A program made the translations under genes and the position numbers. The notes below the pieces were generated by a model, which saw only the letters and a program-made list of their open reading frames with translations, was not told the origin of the DNA and did no database searches. This document shows positions 7,062 through 13,601 of a stretch of 13,601 nt of DNA, piece by piece. How positions within the stretch are numbered: position 1 is the first letter of the stretch; each line of letters opens with the position of its first letter. The stretch covers positions 1-13,601 of the forward strand of contig DIVM01000018.1 of assembly GCA_002435835.1 (NCBI GenBank). Direction: 5' to 3'. The stretch comes from Firmicutes bacterium UBA6132 (GTDB lineage: Bacteria; Bacillota_A; Clostridia; Tissierellales; Sedimentibacteraceae).

Positions 7062-7709
7062 ATGAACACGTCTAATGAAGAATTAATAAAACTCATTACT
7101 AAATTGATTATTGAAGAATTGAATATAGAAAAAGAAGTTTTAATTCCTATAGGTGTTTCAAACAGGCATGTACACTTGTGCAGACATCATTTAGACGTAC
7201 TTTTTGGTAAAGGATACGAACTGTCTAAGTTAAAAGATTTAAAACAACCTGGACAGTTCGCATCAAAAGAACTTGTTACTGTCAAAGGTCCTAAAGGTTT
7301 TATAGAAAATGTCAGAATTTTAGGACCTTTGAGAGATGAAACACAGGCAGAAATATCAAAGACTGATGGGTTTAAATTAGGAATTAATGCACCAGTTAGG
7401 GAATCTGGAAAAATAAAAGATTCTGCATCATTTGAAATTATTGGTCCAAAAGGAAAAGTAATTTGCTCTCAAGGAATTATAGTAGCGCTGAGACATATTC
7501 ATATGACTGGAGAAATAGCTAAAAGATTGAATCTTAAAGACAAAGATATAGTGGATGTTGAAGTATCTGGAGAAAGAAAAGGTATATTGGGCAATGTTTT
7601 AATAAGAGTATCGGATCAATATGCTTTAGAAATGCATGTTGATTTGGATGAAGCAAATGCATTTAGCCTTAAAAATGATGATACAGTAAAAATAGTTAAA
7701 AAAGGGTGA
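7062..7709 (+). CDS. pduL: PduL, microcompartment phosphotransacylase
   Basis: Converts propionyl-CoA and phosphate to propionyl-phosphate and free CoA, recycling CoA inside the compartment for PduP. The product is 215 residues. Residues 1-21 (MNTSNEELIKLITKLIIEEL) form an amphipathic encapsulation-peptide-like helix. The two beta-barrel PduL domains follow, with the Zn-site motifs VSNRHVHL (His36, His38), LRHIHM (His145, His147) and MHVDLDEAN (His192), and the conserved LGPLRDETQAEIS segment with Arg91. ATG 7062 is preceded by AGGTGA at 7052-7057, 12 bases after pduJ. It is the non-Pta type of phosphotransacylase typical of metabolosomes. Confidence 0.96.
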   Translation: MNTSNEELIKLITKLIIEELNIEKEVLIPIGVSNRHVHLCRHHLDVLFGKGYELSKLKDLKQPGQFASKELVTVKGPKGFIENVRILGPLRDETQAEISKTDGFKLGINAPVRESGKIKDSASFEIIGPKGKVICSQGIIVALRHIHMTGEIAKRLNLKDKDIVDVEVSGERKGILGNVLIRVSDQYALEMHVDLDEANAFSLKNDDTVKIVKKG

Positions 7710-7710
7710 T
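7701..7710 (+). promoter_or_regulatory. Ribosome binding site supporting a TTG start for eutJ
   Basis: AAAGGGTGAT overlaps the pduL stop (TGA 7707-7709) and sits a few bases before TTG 7714. No ATG occurs in frame until well past the first nucleotide-binding motif, so TTG 7714 is the only start that keeps the domain whole. Confidence 0.7.
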
Positions 7711-7713
7711 ATT

Positions 7714-8535
7714 TTGGACTTAACAATTTGTAATGAAACTATTAAAGAATTTTCAAGGTTGATAACAGAAAAAAAATATAATCCTTTTGAGGGTGAACTA
7801 AAAGTAGGGGTTGACTTAGGCACTGCAAATATAGTTTTAGCTGTAACAGATTCAAATAACAGACCCATAGCCGGAGCAATGTATCCATCTTCTGTTGTTA
7901 AAGACGGTATAGTTGTTGATTTTATAGGAGCTTCAAGAATTGTAAGAAAATTAAAATTAGATGTAGAACAAATTATTGGCAGAGAGCTAAGGTATGCTGC
8001 GACTGCTATACCACCGGGAATAATTGAAGGCAATGTTAAGGTTATTTCAAATGTTGTGGAAGCTTCTGATTTTGAGGTTACAAATGTTATTGATGAACCA
8101 ACGGCTGCATCAAAAGTTTTGAAAATAATGGATGGTGCAGTAGTTGATGTTGGAGGTGGAACAACGGGCATTAGCATAATAAAAAATGGAAATGTTGTTT
8201 TTACTGCCGATGAACCTACTGGAGGAACTCATATGACATTGGTATTAGCGGGTTATAATAGAATGTCAATTGCAGAAGCAGAAGATTTTAAATTAAACAA
8301 GTTAAATGAAAAAAATGTATTTCCTATTATTAAGCCAGTTGTAGAAAAAATGGCTTCAATAGTAAATAAATTTATAATGGGCTATGATGTGACAACTATT
8401 TATGTAGTTGGAGGAGCTTGTTCTTTTTTAGATTTTGAAAAAGTTTTTAAAAAAGAAACAAAAATCAAAACTATAAAACCTTACGAACCTCTTCTTGTTA
8501 CTCCTCTCGGCATAGCTATGAGCTGTAGATTATAG
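7714..8535 (+). CDS. eutJ: EutJ-type Hsp70/actin-fold microcompartment chaperone-like ATPase
   Basis: A 273-residue ATPase-fold protein of the EutJ family, found in ethanolamine and in Gram-positive propanediol microcompartment operons. Its exact role is not established; a chaperone or assembly role is presumed from the fold. Motifs: phosphate-1 loop VGVDLGTANIVLAV (residues 31-44), connect-1-like INDEPTAA-type segment VIDEPTAAS (125-133), phosphate-2 loop VVDVGGGTTGISI (143-155) and adenosine motif IYVVGGACSF (229-238). The start is TTG 7714, whose AGGGTGA site overlaps the pduL stop, so translation is probably coupled to pduL. It is much shorter than PduG and lacks the large inserted domains. 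It precedes the pduM-like gene by 9 bases. Confidence 0.9.
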   Translation: MDLTICNETIKEFSRLITEKKYNPFEGELKVGVDLGTANIVLAVTDSNNRPIAGAMYPSSVVKDGIVVDFIGASRIVRKLKLDVEQIIGRELRYAATAIPPGIIEGNVKVISNVVEASDFEVTNVIDEPTAASKVLKIMDGAVVDVGGGTTGISIIKNGNVVFTADEPTGGTHMTLVLAGYNRMSIAEAEDFKLNKLNEKNVFPIIKPVVEKMASIVNKFIMGYDVTTIYVVGGACSFLDFEKVFKKETKIKTIKPYEPLLVTPLGIAMSCRL

Positions 8536-8544
8536 AGGTGCCAT

Positions 8545-9357
8545 ATGGTTAATAAAAATGACATCAAAAAATCAATTGAAGAAGCTATAGTAAAATATAT
8601 AGCTGAAAAGGTAATTGAAAAAATTAATGAATTAAATAAAACTGCGTTAGTGCTTTTTACAGGTTCAACAATTGGATTTAATCAATCCATTAAGTCTTTG
8701 AGAATTTTAAGAAGCAATGGTTGGAAGTTCAGGTTTGTAATGTCTAAAGGTGCTGAAATAGCATTGAGCAAGGGGCTGTTGAAAGACATGTTGTCAGTAG
8801 ATGATGTTATAACTGAAGATTCTTTAGTAGATATAAATAGTTTGATAAAAAACAATAATTTTATCATAATTCCAAGTCTTACAATTAATACTGCAGCTAA
8901 AATAGCTAATTGCATATGTGATAATTTAGTTACAAATATTATTAGTGATTCTATGGCAGAAGGAAAGACTGTAATAGCTTCAATTAACGGATGTTGTCCG
9001 GATAATGAAGAGAGAAACAATAAAGGTTTTAATGTTAATGAAGCATATAAAGAAAAATTAAGAAACAATATGATGGCTCTAAGAAGCTATGGAATAAAGT
9101 TGACTACTTCAGAAAATTTGGCAGAAAAAGTTAATAATTCTTTTTCTTATAAATACTCTAAACCAAATTTAAAGTCAGATAAGGTTTTAGCTGATGATGT
9201 TCATAAAGAAATTTGGTTAAAAGATAAAATAATAAGTAGGGGCTGTATTATAGATAATAATAGTTTTTCAATTATTAAAATTGATAAAAATGCTGTTATT
9301 ACCGATTTAGCTAAAGAAGAAGCAGCCAGATTAAATATCAAATTAATAAAGGAATAA
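8545..9357 (+). CDS. pduM: PduM-like microcompartment protein with flavoprotein-type core
   Basis: A 270-residue protein at the position of pduM between eutJ and pduN. It begins with a long amphipathic helix (about residues 4-28) that could target it to the compartment. The core (33-150) has a Rossmann-like start ([14 protein letters not shown]) and the segment [20 protein letters not shown], which looks like the NTxAKIAxGxxDNL motif of the FMN-binding flavoprotein family. The C-terminal [18 protein letters not shown] resembles the end of Salmonella PduM (a 163-residue structural protein) and other microcompartment proteins. Cysteines cluster at 123, 125, 150 and 151. Function is unknown; a structural or redox role is possible. 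ATG 8545 has GAGGTG immediately upstream, overlapping the eutJ stop region. The pduM label is by position and tail similarity; the flavin link is inference from the motif. Confidence 0.65.
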   Translation: MVNKNDIKKSIEEAIVKYIAEKVIEKINELNKTALVLFTGSTIGFNQSIKSLRILRSNGWKFRFVMSKGAEIALSKGLLKDMLSVDDVITEDSLVDINSLIKNNNFIIIPSLTINTAAKIANCICDNLVTNIISDSMAEGKTVIASINGCCPDNEERNNKGFNVNEAYKEKLRNNMMALRSYGIKLTTSENLAEKVNNSFSYKYSKPNLKSDKVLADDVHKEIWLKDKIISRGCIIDNNSFSIIKIDKNAVITDLAKEEAARLNIKLIKE

Positions 9358-9367
9358 AGGTGATGAT

Positions 9368-9637
9368 ATGTATTTAGGTAAAGTTGTTGGAACAGTTGTA
9401 TCTACAAGTAAAGATCAAAGTTTGGTCGGAACGAAACTGCTTTTGGTTCAAAGGCTCACATCAAAATTAGAACCTATTGAGGGTACTGAAATAGCTGTGG
9501 ACTCTGTTGGAGCAGGTACGGGAGAGTTAGTAATTGTTTCGAATGGAAGCTCAGCCAGATATGTAATGGGTAAAAGTGACTCTACCATAGATGCAGCAAT
9601 AGTCGGAATAGTGGACAACATTGAATCTATTGATTAG
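9368..9637 (+). CDS. pduN: PduN, pentameric BMC vertex protein (EutN/CcmL family)
   Basis: Shell vertex protein of 89 residues that forms pentamers capping the corners of the compartment. Family features: N-terminal [31 protein letters not shown] strand pair, the central [24 protein letters not shown] block (about residues 41-64) and the C-terminal [12 protein letters not shown] (residues 74-85). Length and motifs are those of EutN/CcmL/PduN proteins. ATG 9368 follows the AAAGGTGAT site that starts at the end of the preceding gene. The downstream pduO begins 12 bases after its stop. Confidence 0.95.
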   Translation: MYLGKVVGTVVSTSKDQSLVGTKLLLVQRLTSKLEPIEGTEIAVDSVGAGTGELVIVSNGSSARYVMGKSDSTIDAAIVGIVDNIESID

Positions 9638-9652
9638 GAAGTGGTGTATTTG
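9636..9652 (+). promoter_or_regulatory. Ribosome site and TTG start that decide the pduO N-terminus
   Basis: AGGA at 9636-9639 (overlapping the pduN stop) is 10 bases before TTG 9650 but only 1 base before the in-frame GTG at 9641 and 4 before GTG 9644. TTG 9650 gives M-S-N-I-Y-T-K-S-G-D, which matches the usual start of adenosyltransferases (M-x-IYTxTGD). TTG is therefore preferred, though less firmly than other starts in this window. Confidence 0.6.
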
Positions 9653-10657
9653 TCAAATATTTATACAAAATCAGGAGATAAAGGTCAAACAAGTTTGTTT
9701 GGTGGAAAAAGGGTAAACAAAAATGATTTAAGGGTTGAATGTTACGGAACAATTGATGAAGCTAATTCTATGCTTGGAATGGCATTTGCCCTGACTAAAA
9801 ATGAAGAAGTAAAAAATATAATTAATACTATTCAAAAAAAATTATTTTTAGTGGCTGCTGAGTTAGCCAGTGATGAAAAAGGAATAGAAATGATAAGCAG
9901 CAAAGTATCTAACTCAGATATTGATTTTTTAGAAAAAACAATAGATAAATGCTATGAAGTAACAGGAGCACAAACTTCTTTTGTTATACCTGGTGCAAAT
10001 GAAATATCTTCAGTATTGCATGTAGCAAGAACGATTGTAAGAAGAGCTGAAAGAAGCATAATAACATTAAAAAACGCAGAAAATGTTAGGGAAGAATTAC
10101 TTAAGTATGTAAACAGATTGTCCGATGCTGTTTATGCCCTGGCAAGACTTGAAGAAACTTATGTTGAAATAGAAAAAATAAAAGAAAAGGCTATTGAATT
10201 AATAATGGACAAATTAAAGTCAAAAGAAGAAAACAATATGCAAGCTGAGTTTAATTTGAAAAATATTAAAATAATGGCCGATATTGCAGAAGAAAAGGCG
10301 AAAGAGATAAATGTCCCTATTGTTTTTTCAGCAGTTGATTCTGGAGGCAATTTAATACTTTTTCAAAGAATGGAAAATTCACTTCTTGGAAGTATTGATA
10401 TATCCATAAATAAAGCATATACATCAAATGCCTTAAAAATGCCTACACACGAACTTTCAGATTTATCAACACCCGATAAAGCTCTTTATGGAATTCAAAA
10501 TACCAATAATGGTAGAATAGTTGTTTTTGGTGGAGGGTTCCCATATAAGTATAAAGGTAAAGTTGTTGGTGCAATCGGTATAAGCGGCGGAAGTGTTGAT
10601 GAAGATATGCAAATTGGATCATATGTCTTGGAGAAAATAAAGAAAGGATGTATTTAA
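9650..10657 (+). CDS. pduO: PduO, ATP:cob(I)alamin adenosyltransferase with C-terminal HbpS/GlcG-like domain
   Basis: Transfers the adenosyl group of ATP to cob(I)alamin to make adenosylcobalamin for PduCDE. From TTG 9650 the product is 335 residues, matching full-length two-domain PduO (about 336). Residues 1 to about 185 form the adenosyltransferase domain: ATP loop YTKSGDKGQTSLFGG near the start, ECYGTIDEANSMLG around residue 27, and RTIVRRAER plus VNRLSDAVYALAR near the end. From about residue 196 a second domain (DUF336/HbpS-GlcG-like; LKNIKIMADIAEEKAKE, FSAVDSGGNLILFQRM, GAIGISGGSVDED) follows; it may bind heme or corrinoid in relatives. It stands upstream of pduP and in the same operon as pduS, which supplies the reduced cobalamin. 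The unusual start may lower expression, suiting a catalytic accessory enzyme (inference). Confidence 0.94.
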   Translation: MSNIYTKSGDKGQTSLFGGKRVNKNDLRVECYGTIDEANSMLGMAFALTKNEEVKNIINTIQKKLFLVAAELASDEKGIEMISSKVSNSDIDFLEKTIDKCYEVTGAQTSFVIPGANEISSVLHVARTIVRRAERSIITLKNAENVREELLKYVNRLSDAVYALARLEETYVEIEKIKEKAIELIMDKLKSKEENNMQAEFNLKNIKIMADIAEEKAKEINVPIVFSAVDSGGNLILFQRMENSLLGSIDISINKAYTSNALKMPTHELSDLSTPDKALYGIQNTNNGRIVVFGGGFPYKYKGKVVGAIGISGGSVDEDMQIGSYVLEKIKKGCI

Positions 10658-10658
10658 A

Positions 10659-12059
10659 ATGAAAATGGATGTATCAGCAGTTGAAATGATTGTCAGAAGA
10701 GTTATGGAAGAAGTAGGTACTTTAGATAATTCAAATGAATATGGCTACGGTATATTTGATGATATGGAAGAAGCAATCGAAGCAGCATACATTGCTCAAA
10801 AAAATTATATGAACTGTTCTATTTCTGAAAGAGAAAAATATATAAAAGCAATCCGAGATGTAATAATAAAAAAAGAAAATTTAGAATTAATATCAAAGCT
10901 TGGTGCTGAAGAAACAGGAATGGGAAAATACGAACATAAAATTATTAAAAATAAATTAGCTGCAATAAAGACTCCTGGAACAGAAGACCTTATTACTGAA
11001 GCTATGACGGGAGACAATGGAATAACATTAGTGGAGCTGTCACCGTATGGTGTAATAGGTGCAATAACACCAACAACAAATCCTTCAGAAACAATTATAT
11101 GCAATTCAATAGGAATGCTTGCAGCAGGAAATTCAGTTGTATTTGGTGCTCATCCAAGAGCTAAAGGAGTTTCTGTTCTAACTGTTAAATTAATAAACAA
11201 AGCTCTTGAAGAAGCAGGTGCTCCAGCAAATTTAGTAACAACAGTCTATGAACCCTCTGTAAAAAATTCTAATATTTTAATGAATCATGAAAAAGTTAAA
11301 ATGATTGTTGCTACAGGTGGACCTGAAATTGTTAAAACAGTAATGTCTACAGGAAAAAAAGCTATTGGGGCAGGTGCGGGCAACCCTCCTGTTGTAGTGG
11401 ATGAAACAGCAGACATTGAACAAGCAGCAATTGATATTATTGATGGTTGCAGTTTTGATAACAATTTACCATGCATAGCTGAAAAGGAAGTAATAGCAGT
11501 TGAACAAGTTGCAGATTATTTGATTTTCAATATGAAAAAATCAGGTGCATATGAAATTAAAGGCGATGATTTGTTAAAAGAGTTAGAGAAACTTGTGCTA
11601 AATGAAAATAATGGACCTAATAAAGATTTTGTGGGAAAAAGTGCTGTTTATATATTGGAGAAGTTAGGAATTAAAGCTGATTCAGATATTAAAGCCATAA
11701 TAATGGAAACAAGCAAGGATCACCCATTTGTCCAAAATGAATTAATGATGCCGATACTTCCTATAGTTAGAGCTGCAAATGTGGATGAAGCAATTGATGT
11801 AGCTATTGAAGCAGAACATGGCAACAGACATACTGCTATAATGCACTCTAAAAATGTTGACAAGCTTACAAAAATGGCAAAACTTATTCAAACAACAATA
11901 TTTGTTAAAAATGGTCCTTCCTATGCAGGTATTGGTGTAGGCGGAGAAGGTTACACTACTTTTACTATAGCAGGACCTACAGGCGAAGGATTAACATCAG
12001 CAAAGTATTTTGCAAGAAAAAGAAGATGCGTGTTGGTTGATGGTTTTCATATTAGATAA
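10659..12059 (+). CDS. pduP: PduP, CoA-acylating propionaldehyde dehydrogenase
   Basis: Oxidises propionaldehyde with CoA and NAD to propionyl-CoA inside the compartment. The product is 466 residues (Salmonella about 464). The N-terminal 19 residues (VSAVEMIVRRVMEEVG) form an amphipathic encapsulation helix, the best-studied type of Pdu targeting signal, followed by a linker and the aldehyde dehydrogenase fold from about residue 32. Motifs: GVIGAITPTTNPSET (131-145), nucleotide-binding VATGGPEIV (217-225), GAGAGNPPVVVDETADI (237-253) and catalytic Cys272 in SFDNNLPCIAEKEV. The start ATG 10659 is 1 base after the pduO stop; its ribosome site AAAGGA lies within the pduO 3' end. In Salmonella, pduQ (alcohol dehydrogenase) follows pduP; here pduS follows directly. 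Confidence 0.97.
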   Translation: MKMDVSAVEMIVRRVMEEVGTLDNSNEYGYGIFDDMEEAIEAAYIAQKNYMNCSISEREKYIKAIRDVIIKKENLELISKLGAEETGMGKYEHKIIKNKLAAIKTPGTEDLITEAMTGDNGITLVELSPYGVIGAITPTTNPSETIICNSIGMLAAGNSVVFGAHPRAKGVSVLTVKLINKALEEAGAPANLVTTVYEPSVKNSNILMNHEKVKMIVATGGPEIVKTVMSTGKKAIGAGAGNPPVVVDETADIEQAAIDIIDGCSFDNNLPCIAEKEVIAVEQVADYLIFNMKKSGAYEIKGDDLLKELEKLVLNENNGPNKDFVGKSAVYILEKLGIKADSDIKAIIMETSKDHPFVQNELMMPILPIVRAANVDEAIDVAIEAEHGNRHTAIMHSKNVDKLTKMAKLIQTTIFVKNGPSYAGIGVGGEGYTTFTIAGPTGEGLTSAKYFARKRRCVLVDGFHIR

Positions 12060-12071
12060 GAGGTGATATAA

Positions 12072-13400
12072 ATGGAAAAAAATCTTGTTGACCTAATAAA
12101 AAGTGCAGGAATATTAGGGGCCGGAGGTGCAGGATTTCCAACGCATATAAAAGTTAATAGTAAGGCTCAGTATGTTATTATTAATGGGGCTGAATGCGAA
12201 CCTCTTCTAAGAGTGGACCAACAACTTTTGTCTTCTAAATCAAAAGAGCTGCTACAAAGTTTAAAACTTGTAATGAAGCAAACAGGTGCTGAACATGGAT
12301 ATATCGCCTTAAAAGGCAAATATAAAGATGCAATAGAAAATATTAACAAGTATATAAATGATTATGAAAATATTAGTTTATTTAAATTGGATAATTTTTA
12401 TCCTGCAGGTGATGAACAGGTAATTGTTTATGAAGTTACAAAAAGAATTGTGCCTGAAGGTGGTATACCATTAAATGTGGGAGTGATAGTTTTAAACGTT
12501 GAAACAGCTCTTAATATTTATGAGGCATACTTTAATGAAACAAATGTAACTGAGAAATATATCACCGTTACAGGTGAAGTAAAAAATGCAGTTACAGTTA
12601 AAGTACCCATTGGCATTACTGTAAAAGAGGTAATAGATTTAGCAGGAGGTCCTACTGTTGACAAATATGTTGTTATAAATGGAGGACCTATGATGGGTAA
12701 AATCATAGAACAAGACAAGCCAGTGACTAAAACTACAAAAGGGCTTATTGTACTTTCTGTTGACCATCCTCTTATAACTGATTTAACTAAGGATATTTCT
12801 CAAATGCTTAAGGAAGCAAGAACTTCCTGCATGCATTGTAGTTTATGTACAGAAGTGTGTCCAAGAAATTTAATTGGACATAGAATAGAACCAAATAAAC
12901 TCATAAGAATGGAAAGCTATGCCGGTGTTAATGCTGACTCAGAGTTTCCCAAAACAGCATTTTTATGCTGTGAATGTAGACTGTGTCAATATGCATGTGT
13001 TATGAATTTAAAACCTTGGAAAGTTAATAGCCTATTAAAAGTTAATATGAGTAAAAATGGTATAAAAAATAATCTACAAAATACACCTGATAAAGTTCAT
13101 CCTTTCAGAGAATATAAAAAATATCCTGTAAAAAGGCTGATTTCAAAATTAGGTTTGTACAAATATGACATTGAAGCTCCATTAACTGAAGTAAAACAAC
13201 AATTCAATAAAGTATCAATTTCTTTAAAGCAACATATTGGTGCTCCTGCTGAAGCAGTAGTTAAAGTAGGAGATAAAGTCAAAAAAGGAAATTTAATTGC
13301 AGACATGCTTGACGGAAAAATGGGATGCAGAGTGCATGCAAGTATTTCAGGTATAGTTACAGAAACAAATAAAGATACTATAATAATTGAAGGAGTATAA
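12072..13400 (+). CDS. pduS: PduS, RnfC-like iron-sulfur flavoprotein cobalamin reductase
   Basis: Reduces cobalamin so that PduO can adenosylate it; known PduS carries FMN and two [4Fe-4S] clusters. The product is 442 residues, close to family length. The N-terminal RnfC/NuoF-like domain shows GAGGAGFPTHIK (residues 16-27), the INGAECEPLL segment (37-46) and PAGDEQVIVY (111-120). Two ferredoxin-type Cys motifs follow: CMHCSLCTEVCP (Cys253, 256, 259, 263) and CCECRLCQYAC (Cys299 or 300, 302, 305, 309). A C-terminal barrel-sandwich domain (about 375-442, HIGAPAEAVVKVGDKVKKG) closes the protein. ATG 12072 has GAGGTGAT upstream, 12 bases after pduP. pduT, the usual neighbour and interaction partner of pduS in Salmonella, is not seen next to it here. 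Confidence 0.95.
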   Translation: MEKNLVDLIKSAGILGAGGAGFPTHIKVNSKAQYVIINGAECEPLLRVDQQLLSSKSKELLQSLKLVMKQTGAEHGYIALKGKYKDAIENINKYINDYENISLFKLDNFYPAGDEQVIVYEVTKRIVPEGGIPLNVGVIVLNVETALNIYEAYFNETNVTEKYITVTGEVKNAVTVKVPIGITVKEVIDLAGGPTVDKYVVINGGPMMGKIIEQDKPVTKTTKGLIVLSVDHPLITDLTKDISQMLKEARTSCMHCSLCTEVCPRNLIGHRIEPNKLIRMESYAGVNADSEFPKTAFLCCECRLCQYACVMNLKPWKVNSLLKVNMSKNGIKNNLQNTPDKVHPFREYKKYPVKRLISKLGLYKYDIEAPLTEVKQQFNKVSISLKQHIGAPAEAVVKVGDKVKKGNLIADMLDGKMGCRVHASISGIVTETNKDTIIIEGV

Positions 13401-13403
13401 ATT

Positions 13404-13601
13404 ATGAGTACATTAAGTTTAGTAGCAGCATTTGGCGGAGGATTATTTGGAGCATCCATAGGAGCATTGCCGGTATTTATATTAACAGGTTTAATTGCAA
13501 TAGCAGGCGGTGTTGCAACATTGGCAGGAGCAGCGGATTTATCTGTTGGTAGCATAGCATTTGGTTCTATATTGGGACCACATATAGCTTTTGGTCCTGC
13601 T
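13404..13601 (+). CDS. Hydrophobic membrane protein of unknown function (3' partial)
   Basis: The reading frame from ATG 13404 stays open to the window edge (66 codons). GGAG at the very end of pduS is the likely ribosome site and only 3 bases separate the genes, so it is probably translated together with pduS. The visible sequence is almost entirely hydrophobic and rich in Gly and Ala (for example FGGGLFGASIGALPVFILTG and AIAGGVATLAGAADL), indicating at least two membrane segments with small-residue packing, then a GSIAFGSILGPHIAFGPA stretch. It has no signal-peptide cleavage pattern and no BMC domain. I do not recognise a named family with confidence. Position in the operon suggests a transporter or membrane component tied to diol or cobalamin metabolism, or an electron-transfer partner of PduS; this is inference only. 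Confidence 0.75.
   Translation, partial: MSTLSLVAAFGGGLFGASIGALPVFILTGLIAIAGGVATLAGAADLSVGSIAFGSILGPHIAFGPA

Overview
This window is almost entirely one operon. It reads left to right and encodes a vitamin B12-dependent 1,2-propanediol (or glycerol) utilization bacterial microcompartment (a pdu-type metabolosome). DNA is strongly AT-rich, the genes are tightly packed on the + strand, most starts carry strong GGAGG/AGGTG ribosome binding sites, and the gene order is pdu with eutJ inserted. This points to a low-GC Gram-positive anaerobe, most likely a member of the Firmicutes/Clostridia; I cannot name a species.

Layout: pduA (5' end missing), pduB, pduC, pduD, pduE, pduG, pduH, pduK, pduJ, pduL, eutJ, a pduM-like gene, pduN, pduO, pduP, pduS, and the first 66 codons of a hydrophobic membrane protein that runs off the right edge. 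There is no gene-free stretch over 300 bases. The largest apparent gap (6656-6764) is mostly explained by an out-of-frame continuation of pduK. I saw no promoter, terminator, tRNA, rRNA, CRISPR array or mobile element. The promoter and regulator must lie upstream of the window.

How the genes work together: PduA, PduB, PduJ, PduK and PduN build the protein shell (hexamers, trimers and pentameric vertices). PduCDE dehydrates 1,2-propanediol to propionaldehyde (or glycerol to 3-hydroxypropionaldehyde) using adenosylcobalamin. PduGH reactivates the enzyme after cofactor damage. PduS reduces cobalamin and PduO adenosylates it, so the cofactor is regenerated in place. PduP oxidises the aldehyde to acyl-CoA and PduL converts that to acyl-phosphate while recycling CoA. 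The alcohol dehydrogenase (PduQ), propionate kinase (PduW), PduT/U/V and the diffusion facilitator PduF are not in the window.

Most notable observation: pduK ends at a run of 11 A residues (6639-6649). Its expected Cys-rich C-terminal motif lies immediately downstream in the -1 frame, with no stop until 6745-6747. This is either a sequencing/assembly indel, a phase-variable tract, or a programmed slippage site that makes two forms of the shell protein, with and without the metal-binding-like tail. Other points of interest are a near-identical N-terminal helix on the shell protein PduB and on cargo subunits PduD and PduE, an enlarged flavoprotein-like PduM, and an unassigned membrane protein following pduS.
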